64,000 nucleotides of DNA from Fructobacillus papyriferae (GTDB lineage: Bacteria; Bacillota; Bacilli; Lactobacillales; Lactobacillaceae): NCBI RefSeq assembly GCF_018437225.1, contig NZ_JAAMFI010000001.1:682001-746000 (forward strand), read 5' to 3'. Below, piece by piece: positions 34,173-42,598 of the stretch (position 1 is its first letter; the number at the start of each line of letters is the position of its first letter). A program made the translations under genes and the position numbers. Below the pieces are notes generated by a model that saw only the letters and a list, made by a program, of their open reading frames with translations, was not told the DNA's origin and made no database searches.

Positions 34173-34583
34173 ATGCTGAATCCATTGAAAAACGTTCTAC
34201 AAGAACATCAATTGAAGGCAACCAGTCAACGTTTAACGTTGTTGGAATACATGATGACACATGATAATCACCCGACAGCCGAAATGATCCACAACGATTT
34301 ACCACATATTTCGTTGGCGACCGTTTACAACACGCTTGAAAAGTTTGTTGAAAAAAAGCTTGTCGTGATTATCGATGGCATCTCAGACGGTAAGCGTCAC
34401 TACGATGCCGCCGATCACCCACATTACCACGTCATCAACACGCGCACCAATGAAATCATCGATGCCGCTAACTTTGATCCCGCGCCTTTGATTAAAGCCG
34501 CCCAAGCGGCCACCGGCTTGAAGATCACGGAATACCGCATCGACTTGTACGGAGTTGAACCGGATGATCAAACAAAACAATAA
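34173..34583 (+). CDS. Fur/PerR family transcriptional regulator without cysteines
   Basis: A metal-dependent repressor of about 136 residues. The N-terminal winged helix (KATSQRLTLLEYMMTHDNHPTAEMI, SLATVYNTLEKFVEKKLV) and the dimerisation domain (HPHYHVINTRTNEIID, IDLYGVE) align well with PerR. The histidines of the regulatory site are retained (DHPHYH). The protein has no cysteine at all: the two CxxC pairs that hold the structural zinc are replaced (NTRT and EPDD). The gene is divergent from the VIT pair and has its own promoter (TTGTAT at about 34110, TATAAT at about 34132) and a good AGGAGG site. PerR-like by context; Fur is the alternative. Confidence 0.85.
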   Translation: MLNPLKNVLQEHQLKATSQRLTLLEYMMTHDNHPTAEMIHNDLPHISLATVYNTLEKFVEKKLVVIIDGISDGKRHYDAADHPHYHVINTRTNEIIDAANFDPAPLIKAAQAATGLKITEYRIDLYGVEPDDQTKQ

Positions 34584-34590
34584 ACGACTC

Positions 34591-34633
34591 AAAAAGCCTT
34601 CTTGATGGTGTCACCATCAAGAAGGCTTTTTTT
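34591..34633 (+). terminator. Terminator after the PerR-like gene
   Basis: AAAAAGCCTTCTTGATGGTG with its complement and a T run, a 19-bp stem. Confidence 0.9.
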
Positions 34634-34701
34634 AATGACAATTGTGTCACGATCACTCGTTTGTTTCGATTTGGTCAAAACAAATGCCGTTTATTTTAGA
34701 A

Positions 34702-36741
34702 TTAATTTTGTTGCGCCACTACCATCTGCCAAAAGGCTTCGATGATCTGCTTGGCAATCCGGCCGTTCGTACCATCCAAATAAGAATCCATACCAGGAAT
34801 GGCCAAGGACATCGCAAATGGCGTGCCTGGCACATAGACAACCATCGACTCGGTGAAGGTTGTGTTCCCATTTGTCTTGGTTTCAGCCGTTCCCGTCTTG
34901 GCATAGACCTTTGGGGTCATGTTGTGCAAGGCAGAACCCGTGTTGTGAGAAGACGAACCGTTTGCCACTTGGTACATTCCGTCCTTAATGACCTTCCATT
35001 CATCATCTGTCAAAGAAATTTGCGATTGCAATTGTGGTTGAGCCGTCCAGACCGTCTTTTGGTACTTGGCATCCTTATCCGTTTGCATCACAGAACCAAC
35101 GAGGTGTGGCTGAACCAAGTAACCGCCGTTGGCGATCGCCGACACGTAGCGAGCCAGTTGCAATGTTGTATAAGAATCGTACTGACCAAAGGATTCATAC
35201 AAATACTTACCAATGTTGGTTCCCGTTGTGAGCCCCTTATAACCGGCTGTTTCGCCCTCGACATCGATACCAGTCTTTGTTCCAAGGCCAAACTGGCCAA
35301 GGCCATTTCGAAGCGTCTGGAAGGCGTCTGAGCGCAAGTGTAAGGAAGAACCAGCTGAATAAGTCTGTCCACCAATTTTCATCCCCAATTGAACGAAATA
35401 AGTGTTCGAAGACGTTTCCAAAGCCGTCCGGGCATCAATTGCGGTTGGGGTTCCGTTTTTGTTCCAGTAAGACGTAATCTCTGGTGTTCCCTGAATCTTA
35501 ATTGCCTGATCGTTCATCGTGTTCGAACTTGGCGTGACAATGCCGCGTTGGAAGCCAGTCGCCAAAATAGCTGGCTTCACGACAGATCCCATGACAATCG
35601 CCTGGTTAATGTTTCCCAGCTGGTTGGGGGTCTTTTTGCCAGTTGACGAGTCCCGACTAACGCCCGCCATGGCATAAATACCACCAGTATATGGGTTAAT
35701 GACCGTCGAATAAGCTCCCTGAACGTTTCCACCCGGCAAATTATCTTCCAGAATCTGTTGCACTTTTTTCTGATACTCTGCGTTGATGGTCAGTTTCAAA
35801 GCATCCCCTGCCTGACCCTCGTACTTGATCTGCGAGGTCTTCAGGTTACCCAGAGTCGTCACTGTTGTCTGTGATGGCGACCCCTTCAACAAAGATTCAT
35901 ACTGACGCTCCAGAGCAGAAGTTCCCACCGGCTCATTGTGGGAGTAACCCTGGGCCAACAAACGATGCAAGCGATCAGCAGGTAATCCTGCGGACTCGTC
36001 CGAGACCGTACCGGTTAAGGATTTAAAATCATCGCCTTCCGGATAATTACGAGACCACGATTCACCAATCTTAACACCAGGCATCGTTGACAGACGCTCG
36101 GCAATTTTTGCCTGTGCATCATCAGAAATATCGGAATCCTTAATATAAGTGGTCGACAGAGCCGATGCACCCGACATCTTTTGGAAGATCATCGCCACGT
36201 TGTTGTCGACATTTTTCGCCAAGTTGTGTTTCATCACATACTGGGCCATCTCATTGTTTAGTCGTGTGGTTGACCAAGAAGAAGCCTGGCCAGGATTTTC
36301 TTTCTTGACCGCGTTTTGAACCTTTTCAGCAGCCTTTTCGTCCGAAATCAAATAGTAATCCGATTTTGAGCGGTCGTTTAGTCTGGTTGAATCAATGGTA
36401 ATGTATTTGGCTAATTTTTTAGCCACCTCAGCAATCTGAGATGTCGTGGTCGTTGCGCCACGGGTATAAGTAATCGCCAAAGACGATTGGTTCCCCGTGA
36501 TAACTTTGCCAGTCGAATCATAGATTAAACCGCGGGGGGCATTCCCCTTTTCCACCGTTTGATCGGAACGGTCCACTTCGGACTGAAAGCCGGGTCCTTG
36601 TTTAATGGTCAAAAAGGCCAACTGTAAAATTAAGGCCGCGATCATGGCGATCACTAACCCCAACAGCAGCTTCAAACGACCAGGTAAGTTGGCCCGGGCG
36701 TCATTTTTATTGGCATCTTCTAAATAACGATTACGATTCAT
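34702..36741 (-). CDS. Class B penicillin-binding protein (transpeptidase, PBP2b-like)
   Basis: A membrane-anchored D,D-transpeptidase that cross-links peptidoglycan. 679 residues: a short cytoplasmic tail, one membrane segment (about 24-46), a pedestal domain opened by NAPRGLIYDSTGKVI, and the transpeptidase domain with SxxK (GSVVKPA), SxN (ETSSNTYF) and KTG (AKTGTAE). The lack of PASTA repeats suits a PBP2b/PbpA-type elongation enzyme more than PBP2x. It stands alone, not in a division cluster. Exact orthology is open. Confidence 0.92.
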   Translation of the reverse strand: MNRNRYLEDANKNDARANLPGRLKLLLGLVIAMIAALILQLAFLTIKQGPGFQSEVDRSDQTVEKGNAPRGLIYDSTGKVITGNQSSLAITYTRGATTTTSQIAEVAKKLAKYITIDSTRLNDRSKSDYYLISDEKAAEKVQNAVKKENPGQASSWSTTRLNNEMAQYVMKHNLAKNVDNNVAMIFQKMSGASALSTTYIKDSDISDDAQAKIAERLSTMPGVKIGESWSRNYPEGDDFKSLTGTVSDESAGLPADRLHRLLAQGYSHNEPVGTSALERQYESLLKGSPSQTTVTTLGNLKTSQIKYEGQAGDALKLTINAEYQKKVQQILEDNLPGGNVQGAYSTVINPYTGGIYAMAGVSRDSSTGKKTPNQLGNINQAIVMGSVVKPAILATGFQRGIVTPSSNTMNDQAIKIQGTPEITSYWNKNGTPTAIDARTALETSSNTYFVQLGMKIGGQTYSAGSSLHLRSDAFQTLRNGLGQFGLGTKTGIDVEGETAGYKGLTTGTNIGKYLYESFGQYDSYTTLQLARYVSAIANGGYLVQPHLVGSVMQTDKDAKYQKTVWTAQPQLQSQISLTDDEWKVIKDGMYQVANGSSSHNTGSALHNMTPKVYAKTGTAETKTNGNTTFTESMVVYVPGTPFAMSLAIPGMDSYLDGTNGRIAKQIIEAFWQMVVAQQN

Positions 36742-36862
36742 AATTAATGGCTCGTCTTTCCAAGAAAAATTCGAGTGAAACAGTCTTTCTCAATCCCTTC
36801 TACTTTACCATATTGACCGAATTTTCCGCTAAAAATTGCTGATTTTTTGGTATTCTTAAACC

Positions 36863-39517
36863 ATGACAAAGCACACAAACAACATCAAAAAAATAACTTA
36901 CGGGCCACTTGCCCTCTCTTTTTGGCTGCCCTTCTTTTTCCTATTAACCTATTTTATCTATCGCCACATGGCGCCCTTTGGCTCGCAGACGATTTTAACG
37001 GTTGATTTAGGTCAGCAATACTTAGACTATTTTGCTCAGTTTAAAGAAACCATTTTACATGACCCGTCTGCTTTCTTTTATTCCTTTTCCTCTGGCCTGG
37101 GCGGCGACATGATCGGGGAGTGGTCGTATTACTTGATGTCACCCTTCAACTTATTCTTCCTCTTTGCCAACGCCACGACCCTGCCAGCTTGGATTTTACT
37201 GGTGACCCTCTTTAAAATTTCTTCTGCCGGCCTCACGATGGCTTTCTATTTGAAAAAAGTAGCCAAACTAACTGGTTATGAAATCACCCTCTTTGCCATC
37301 AACTACCCCTTGTCCGCCTGGTTTATCGCCAATGCATTGAATTTACTTTGGCTAGACACCGCCGTCTTACTGCCCCTTTTACTCTGGTCGCTACACCGGT
37401 TAATCACCCAAAAAAAGGCAGGGGCTTTCACGTTATTGTTAATGGCCACCATTCTGTCCAATTACTACGTGGCATGGATGATCGGGCTCTTTTTGTTACT
37501 CTACCTACCCATCGCACTCGCACAAGAGAAGCGTTTTAAGCAGGCTTTTAGCAGCAGGCGCTTCTTTTGCCAACTGTTTTTTTCTGGCTTAACTGCCATT
37601 TTAGCCACCGCCTGGCTTTGGCTGCCAACGATTGCCCAGCTAAAGTTAGGCAAAACGACTCACAACCCCAATTGGACATTCGGCTTTGAAAATAACCCAG
37701 CCGACCTTTTCTTCAAGCTAATTCCCGGATCCTTTGATTTTGACCAAATGCAAACGGGCATGGCCAATTTTTTAGTTGCCCCAATCGTTTTCTTCTTCCT
37801 TTGGCCCTTTTTTACGTCGAAAAGCATCCGAATGGCAGAGAAAATAGCGAGTGGCGCAGCCTTAACCATTCTATTCTTAGCCACCACTTGGACGCCGCTG
37901 GTCTTACTTTTTCATGGGGGTCAATACCCAGTTTGGTACCCGGTTCGTTTTTCTTTTTTAATTTCCTTTTTACTGATTTTCTTGGCTGCGCGTGGCTATC
38001 AGCAAAGCGAAGTAAAAAACGCCTGGCTCCCTTCTATTCCGGCACGCCTCCTTTATTTGCTGTCACCCGTTTCGATCACCATCACGGGGTCGCTTATGAT
38101 CGGAAAGCTTTCTTACATCAATAAAACGGAGCTGTTAGTCTTTTTATTTGCTTATCTCCTCATTCTTTTGGTGCTTCTTTTTGCTCGAAAGAATACCCGT
38201 TTCTGGACCTTATTTGCGCTGACCGCTCTTTTCTTGGCGGCTAACCTGGCCCTGACGCTAAACCACTTAGCCTACTTGACCAATCAGGAATATCAATCCG
38301 GGGCCAGCCAACTCGTGAAAGTTAATCAGGCGCTTAAAAAGGATTCTTCCTGGTATCGAGTGGAAGAGGGCTTGGGGCGCACCTACAATGACGGCTTTCT
38401 CGGCCAGTTCAAGGCCGGTTCGCACTTTTCTTCCCTGCTACCTGCCCAGTCCAGCAGCTTTTACCAGAATATGGGCCAGATTTCAGGTGATTCCAAGCTT
38501 TCTTATAATAACGGGACGACCGTTTTAGATAGCTTGCTGTCATTCAAATACTATCTGACAGACAACGCGACAGCAAGACAAAAGACGGATAACAGTCTTA
38601 TTAAAAGCAGTCGTTTCGACTACGATCAGAAAAAAACCTTTGCTTCTGGAAGAGGCTGGGCGCTGAAAGAAAACGACCAAGCCCTTAGTGTGGCCTATGC
38701 CGCTTCCAAAGAAGCGCTGAAAACGCCGATCAATAACCGCTATCCACTAGCCAATCAGGAACGTCTTTTGACTTATTTGGCTGGTAAACCCGATCAAATT
38801 TTACTCACACAACAACCAATTAAGATGACCGGTTCCTATAATCTGAAACCAATGAGCCGGTTAACCGGCGGTGTGATGCGCCCCATCAATAAAAAAAAGG
38901 CAATGTCGCTGGTTCTAAGCTTTACGCCCACAACCGATGGTGCATACTACCTCAACCTTGGTGGTGCCTTGGACTTATCGGCAGTCACGCTCAAGCTAAA
39001 CGATCAAAAGTTAACACAAGAAACCGGCTACAATCATACGGTGGCGCTAAATGTCGCAAACGATCAATTGGGAAAGGTGCAGACCTTATCCATTTCAGTT
39101 TCCCCAGGGGTTGAAAGTCGCTATTTGGATGATTTTTCTCTGTATGCCTTTGATCAAAAAGCAGTAGCAGAAGATCTCAGTCTTTTGAACAAGCACGAAC
39201 TCCACATTGAAAAATCAAACGCCCGCCGCATTGAAGGCCGTATCCAAACGACCAAGTCGCAATCACTGATTATGACTAGTATCCCAACCGCTCCAGGATG
39301 GACAGCCAAAGTGGATGGCAAAACCGCCAAAATTAAAACCGTTGCCGGCGGTCTGATCGCAGTCCCAACCAAGCCAGGACAACACCAGCTGGTTTTGACT
39401 TACACCCCGCCACTATTTTGGCCTGGTGTTGCCCTTTTGCTTTTAACGCTTTCAAGCTACTTTGGCTTTCTGATTTATAAACGAAAGTTCTCACTTGCGC
39501 CCAAGAAGCGGCCGTGA
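36863..39517 (+). CDS. YfhO family membrane protein (GT-C-like)
   Basis: A large polytopic protein (884 residues) with about 12-13 membrane segments in the first 480 residues and one near the C terminus, around a long extracellular domain (about 490-850). The opening GSQTILTVDLGQQYLDYFAQFKE-type block and SSGLGGDMIGEWSYYLMSPFN are signatures of YfhO proteins, which are implicated in glycosylation of lipoteichoic acid or other wall polymers in Firmicutes. The ATG has no clear ribosome binding site; TATTCT ends 6 bases before it. It precedes greA. Confidence 0.85.
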   Translation: MTKHTNNIKKITYGPLALSFWLPFFFLLTYFIYRHMAPFGSQTILTVDLGQQYLDYFAQFKETILHDPSAFFYSFSSGLGGDMIGEWSYYLMSPFNLFFLFANATTLPAWILLVTLFKISSAGLTMAFYLKKVAKLTGYEITLFAINYPLSAWFIANALNLLWLDTAVLLPLLLWSLHRLITQKKAGAFTLLLMATILSNYYVAWMIGLFLLLYLPIALAQEKRFKQAFSSRRFFCQLFFSGLTAILATAWLWLPTIAQLKLGKTTHNPNWTFGFENNPADLFFKLIPGSFDFDQMQTGMANFLVAPIVFFFLWPFFTSKSIRMAEKIASGAALTILFLATTWTPLVLLFHGGQYPVWYPVRFSFLISFLLIFLAARGYQQSEVKNAWLPSIPARLLYLLSPVSITITGSLMIGKLSYINKTELLVFLFAYLLILLVLLFARKNTRFWTLFALTALFLAANLALTLNHLAYLTNQEYQSGASQLVKVNQALKKDSSWYRVEEGLGRTYNDGFLGQFKAGSHFSSLLPAQSSSFYQNMGQISGDSKLSYNNGTTVLDSLLSFKYYLTDNATARQKTDNSLIKSSRFDYDQKKTFASGRGWALKENDQALSVAYAASKEALKTPINNRYPLANQERLLTYLAGKPDQILLTQQPIKMTGSYNLKPMSRLTGGVMRPINKKKAMSLVLSFTPTTDGAYYLNLGGALDLSAVTLKLNDQKLTQETGYNHTVALNVANDQLGKVQTLSISVSPGVESRYLDDFSLYAFDQKAVAEDLSLLNKHELHIEKSNARRIEGRIQTTKSQSLIMTSIPTAPGWTAKVDGKTAKIKTVAGGLIAVPTKPGQHQLVLTYTPPLFWPGVALLLLTLSSYFGFLIYKRKFSLAPKKRP

Positions 39518-39571
39518 TATAGTCAGTTTGCTGTATTTTTTATGCCAAAGGCATTGAAAGGATGAATAACC

Positions 39572-40060
39572 ATGGCGGAAGAAAAAACATTCCCAATGAC
39601 GGCCGAGGGCCGCGACAAATTGCAAGCTGAGGTGGAAGACTTAATCACCCGGCAACGTCCCGAAATCACAAAGCGCATTCAAATTGCTCGTTCATATGGT
39701 GACCTTTCGGAAAATTCCGAATACCAATCCGCTAAGGACGAGCAAGCCTTTGTTGAAGGCCGAATCGTAACCTTGCGCAAGATGATCGAAAACGCTGAAA
39801 TTATTTCTGCTGACGATTCAGCTGCTGATGAAGTGGCGATGGGAAAGACTGTGACATTCCAAGAATTGCCTGATGAAGAACCAGAAACCTATTCGATTGT
39901 TGGTTCTGTCGAAGCTGATCCATTGTCTGGTAAGATTTCAAACGAATCACCAATGGCAACAGCTTTGATCGGCAAGCGCCAAGGTGAAACGGTCAACGTC
40001 CCATTACCAAACGGGGTTCAAATCAAAGTGAAGATCTTAAAGGTTGAAACAGCCAAATAA
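39572..40060 (+). CDS. greA: Transcription elongation factor GreA
   Basis: GreA enters the RNA polymerase secondary channel and stimulates cleavage of backtracked RNA. 162 residues: an N-terminal coiled-coil hairpin with the acidic tip [18 protein letters not shown] and a C-terminal FKBP-like domain ending in VKILKV. Length and motifs are standard. AAAGGATG precedes the ATG, 54 bp after the YfhO gene. Confidence 0.97.
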   Translation: MAEEKTFPMTAEGRDKLQAEVEDLITRQRPEITKRIQIARSYGDLSENSEYQSAKDEQAFVEGRIVTLRKMIENAEIISADDSAADEVAMGKTVTFQELPDEEPETYSIVGSVEADPLSGKISNESPMATALIGKRQGETVNVPLPNGVQIKVKILKVETAK

Positions 40061-40071
40061 AAAAATAACGT

Positions 40072-40096
40072 AAAAGGGCTTTCGAAAAGCCCTTTT
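40072..40096 (+). terminator. Terminator after greA
   Basis: AAAAGGGCTTTCGAAAAGCCCTTTTT type stem-loop with T run, 12 bp past the stop. Confidence 0.85.
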
Positions 40097-40117
40097 TCTT
40101 TTTGCCTTTAACGCATT

Positions 40118-40155
40118 AAAAAAGCCAGAAAGTCACATAATGACTTTCTGGCTTT
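40118..40155 (-). terminator. Terminator after the GRP sugar transporter
   Basis: Arms of about 16 bp (AGCCAGAAAGTCA) around CATAA, ending in six T on the minus strand. Confidence 0.85.
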
Positions 40156-40172
40156 CCATTTATATTAATCAG

Positions 40173-41114
40173 TTAGGCAAAGGAGTGGATATTTCCGATA
40201 ATCATCGCACCAACCACCACCAGGATGGTTCCGAAGACGATTGCCTTCATCTGTGCAGAAGACTTCTTTTCCTTCAAGATGTAGATACCACCAAACGTTC
40301 CAACGATGATGTTCAATTGTGACAACGTCGTTGCGATCGTTTGACCAACGTGTGGGTTGGCTGCGGAGATGAACATGAAGATGTTTCCAAGTCCCCAAAC
40401 GATACCCGTAATGATATTCTTCAACGCTGGCTTTTCAACCATCTTGCTCGTTTCGCGGAAAGCAACCACGACGATGAGGGCACCGATGAATTGACCGATT
40501 CCTTGTGGACCGACAATCGCCGTCATATAGTTCAGGCCCTTACCTGCAGCCCGAGTCGTTTCCGATACGTAACCGATCTTGGCCAAGAAGTTTGGCAAAA
40601 TGAAGTAAAGCATGAAGCCAACCGTTGACAAGACCAGGTACAAAACAGCCTTAGCATCGAAGTTTGACTTAACTGCCGCTGCCTTGTCAGGCTTTGAAAT
40701 GAAGACGGCACCCGTGACAACCAAAGCGATTGAGATGATACCGACTAACCACATTGCCCCGTTTGACCATTCACCAAGCATCGTGGCCGCCAACAAGGCG
40801 TTCATGATAATTTGACCTGCCGTTGACAATGGCACACCGAGAGAGACACCCATTTGCTTGAACAACAAGAATTGGAAAGCCATTCCCATGGCCCAAACAA
40901 GTCCGGATAGCAAACCAACGACCCAGACGTCCATTCCCATGTAGAAGCCGTTTGGCAACACAAAGGCAAACATCGTAGCCAAGCCGAAGATCAAAGCACC
41001 GGTTGCCATTCCGATTGTTTGTTGTGGCGCCGTTCCACCCATCTTAGATGAGACCAGTCCGACTGACCCCCAGAAAAGCGCTGGCAAAAGCGCCAAAATA
41101 ATTGCAAAGTCCAT
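40173..41114 (-). CDS. GRP family sugar transporter (glucose/ribose uptake, GlcU/RbsU-like)
   Basis: A ten-segment membrane protein of the glucose/ribose porter family, importing sugar with the proton gradient. About 313 residues from the ATG at 41114, which has AAAGGAG 8 bases upstream; an upstream in-frame start at 41132 overlaps that site. The opening ILALLPALFWGSVGLVSSKMGG and the ANPHVGQTIATTLSQLNIIVG block are typical. The promoter is overlapped by a perfect cre site, so CcpA should repress it in rich sugar. Glucose or ribose cannot be told apart. Confidence 0.87.
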   Translation of the reverse strand: MDFAIILALLPALFWGSVGLVSSKMGGTAPQQTIGMATGALIFGLATMFAFVLPNGFYMGMDVWVVGLLSGLVWAMGMAFQFLLFKQMGVSLGVPLSTAGQIIMNALLAATMLGEWSNGAMWLVGIISIALVVTGAVFISKPDKAAAVKSNFDAKAVLYLVLSTVGFMLYFILPNFLAKIGYVSETTRAAGKGLNYMTAIVGPQGIGQFIGALIVVVAFRETSKMVEKPALKNIITGIVWGLGNIFMFISAANPHVGQTIATTLSQLNIIVGTFGGIYILKEKKSSAQMKAIVFGTILVVVGAMIIGNIHSFA

Positions 41115-41147
41115 ATCGTGAACTCCTTTCATCTGTTTACAAAAACT

Positions 41148-41180
41148 ATTATAACCTGATGTAAACGCTTACACAACCTT
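41148..41180 (-). promoter_or_regulatory. Promoter with CcpA cre site
   Basis: On the minus strand TTGTGT and TATAAT (41153-41148) have a 17-bp spacer. TGTAAACGCTTACA at 41160-41173, a perfect cre palindrome, covers the spacer and -35. Confidence 0.85.
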
Positions 41181-41262
41181 TTTTTGATTTTTTTATCAAT
41201 TATGTCAAAAAAACGTCTCATGCCAACAATTTCACGCCCTATTTAGCTGGAACATTCTAAAA

Positions 41263-41293
41263 AATCGCCTTACTTTTGAAAAGTAAGGCGATT
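41263..41293 (-). terminator. Terminator after the MltG-like/glucosaminidase gene
   Basis: AATCGCCTTACTT and AAGTAAGGCGATT form a near-perfect stem 9 bp past the stop. The T run is short. Confidence 0.7.
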
Positions 41294-41301
41294 CATTTAA
41301 G

Positions 41302-42516
41302 TTACTTATCGTATTTTGCTAAGTTCCAGTTTTGAATGATCCGGATAATGGCTGCTGGATAGTTGGGATCCGTAGCATACGCATCATCATACAGAGCCTG
41401 CGCTGCTTCCTTATAATTTGAAGCAGCCAAAACATCCTTGAATTGATCCGCATTCCAAGTGTTTCCCTGTACCAGGGTCTTGGCATGGGCCTTCATCGAA
41501 TCTTTATACGAAGCATAAGCAGCAAAGCGCGCATTCTTCGTAACCGTTTCACCATTTTCCACTTCTTGCGTCTGCAAGACAACCGACTTACCTGGCGTTG
41601 TATCGTCACTTTTGACTCCGTAGAAGTTATTGTACTTAGACGAAAGTTCCGAGTCATCCCAGTTGGATTCATGGATAGCCTGTGCAATCGAAATCGATGG
41701 CAAAATGCCATATTGGCTCTTCAATTCTTTTGCATAAGACGAAATTTTCTTAATAAAGGCCAGGCGACGATCGAATTCCTTTTTCCCACCATTTTCAGCA
41801 AGTAACACAGCAGTTGAAACCGGCAACCCGTTTTCCTTCAGTTCCGCATAATAGCTCTTCATCTCTTTGTCGGTCCGCTTCAAGAAGAAACGAACGAGAT
41901 CATCAGCGGACTTTTGATCCTTAATCTTGTAGATTCCAGGCATGACTAGGTCATACAAGGTCAGGCCTGACTTCGCATTTAAGAAGAGCTTCGGATACTT
42001 CGCCTTCATTTCCTTCATCAGTTCTTTGTCCGTGTAGGCTTTCAAAAGAGCGGCGCGCGAAACGTTAGCAGCGTCAGCTAAGCCTTGCGCTGTTTGTTCA
42101 TCCGTTTTGTTGCCATCAATGTAAGTGTAGGCAGCATCGAGCACCGGCTGTTCGCTTGGCCCCTGTGCCAATTCTTGATAGACGTTATCAATGCTTTGAA
42201 CCGGTGAGAACAGATAAGTACCGGCCGTAATCGGCTTGGCTCCGTAACGCTTGGCATAGCGCGTCAAGTACTTTTCATTTCGAATTAAGCCCTTTTGCCG
42301 TAATTTCTTTCCAACCTGTGAAACGGACTCGGAAGAAGAAACCTGAACTTCCGTTAATGACATATCATTTGGATTCTTGGCTTGGTAGCCCTCGTGGTTG
42401 ACGTAGGCAAAGGCTCCAGCTCCCACAAGCAAAATGGCGACAAGAGCCAACAATGTATTGCGCACCGGGTGTTTTTTCTTCGTCTTACGACGCTTTGTGA
42501 ATTCCGTATCCATCAT
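41302..42516 (-). CDS. MltG-like protein fused to a C-terminal glucosaminidase (GH73) domain
   Basis: 404 residues. A basic N terminus and one membrane segment (about 20-40) are followed by an MltG/YceG-like region (about 55-245: SVSQVGKKLRQKGLIRNEKYL, then ITAGTYLFSP, then TLYDLVMPGIYKI). Where MltG should show its catalytic IVEKE block the sequence reads AVLLAENGGKKE. A FlgJ/GH73-type N-acetylglucosaminidase domain (about 260-400) follows, with the catalytic glutamate in AQAIHESNW and NNFYGVK. The pair suggests a wall-cutting enzyme whose MltG part has become a binding or positioning module. AGGA precedes the ATG. Confidence 0.8.
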   Translation of the reverse strand: MMDTEFTKRRKTKKKHPVRNTLLALVAILLVGAGAFAYVNHEGYQAKNPNDMSLTEVQVSSSESVSQVGKKLRQKGLIRNEKYLTRYAKRYGAKPITAGTYLFSPVQSIDNVYQELAQGPSEQPVLDAAYTYIDGNKTDEQTAQGLADAANVSRAALLKAYTDKELMKEMKAKYPKLFLNAKSGLTLYDLVMPGIYKIKDQKSADDLVRFFLKRTDKEMKSYYAELKENGLPVSTAVLLAENGGKKEFDRRLAFIKKISSYAKELKSQYGILPSISIAQAIHESNWDDSELSSKYNNFYGVKSDDTTPGKSVVLQTQEVENGETVTKNARFAAYASYKDSMKAHAKTLVQGNTWNADQFKDVLAASNYKEAAQALYDDAYATDPNYPAAIIRIIQNWNLAKYDK

Positions 42517-42538
42517 AATCTGATTCCTGATCCATTCA

Positions 42539-42575
42539 TGGAAAAGACACCGTGCTGTTTCAGCCGGTGCCTTTT
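42539..42575 (-). terminator. Possible terminator after ackA
   Basis: GACACCG and CGGTGCC arms with T residues on the minus strand, 25 bp past the ackA stop. The loop is large and the T run short. Confidence 0.5.
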
Positions 42576-42598
42576 CTTGCTTTTCAATTTCGAATCGT

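Noticed and set aside
34642-35331. 229-codon plus-strand frame opposite the penicillin-binding protein gene
   Set aside because: Antisense to conserved transpeptidase sequence, with no ribosome binding site or family resemblance.
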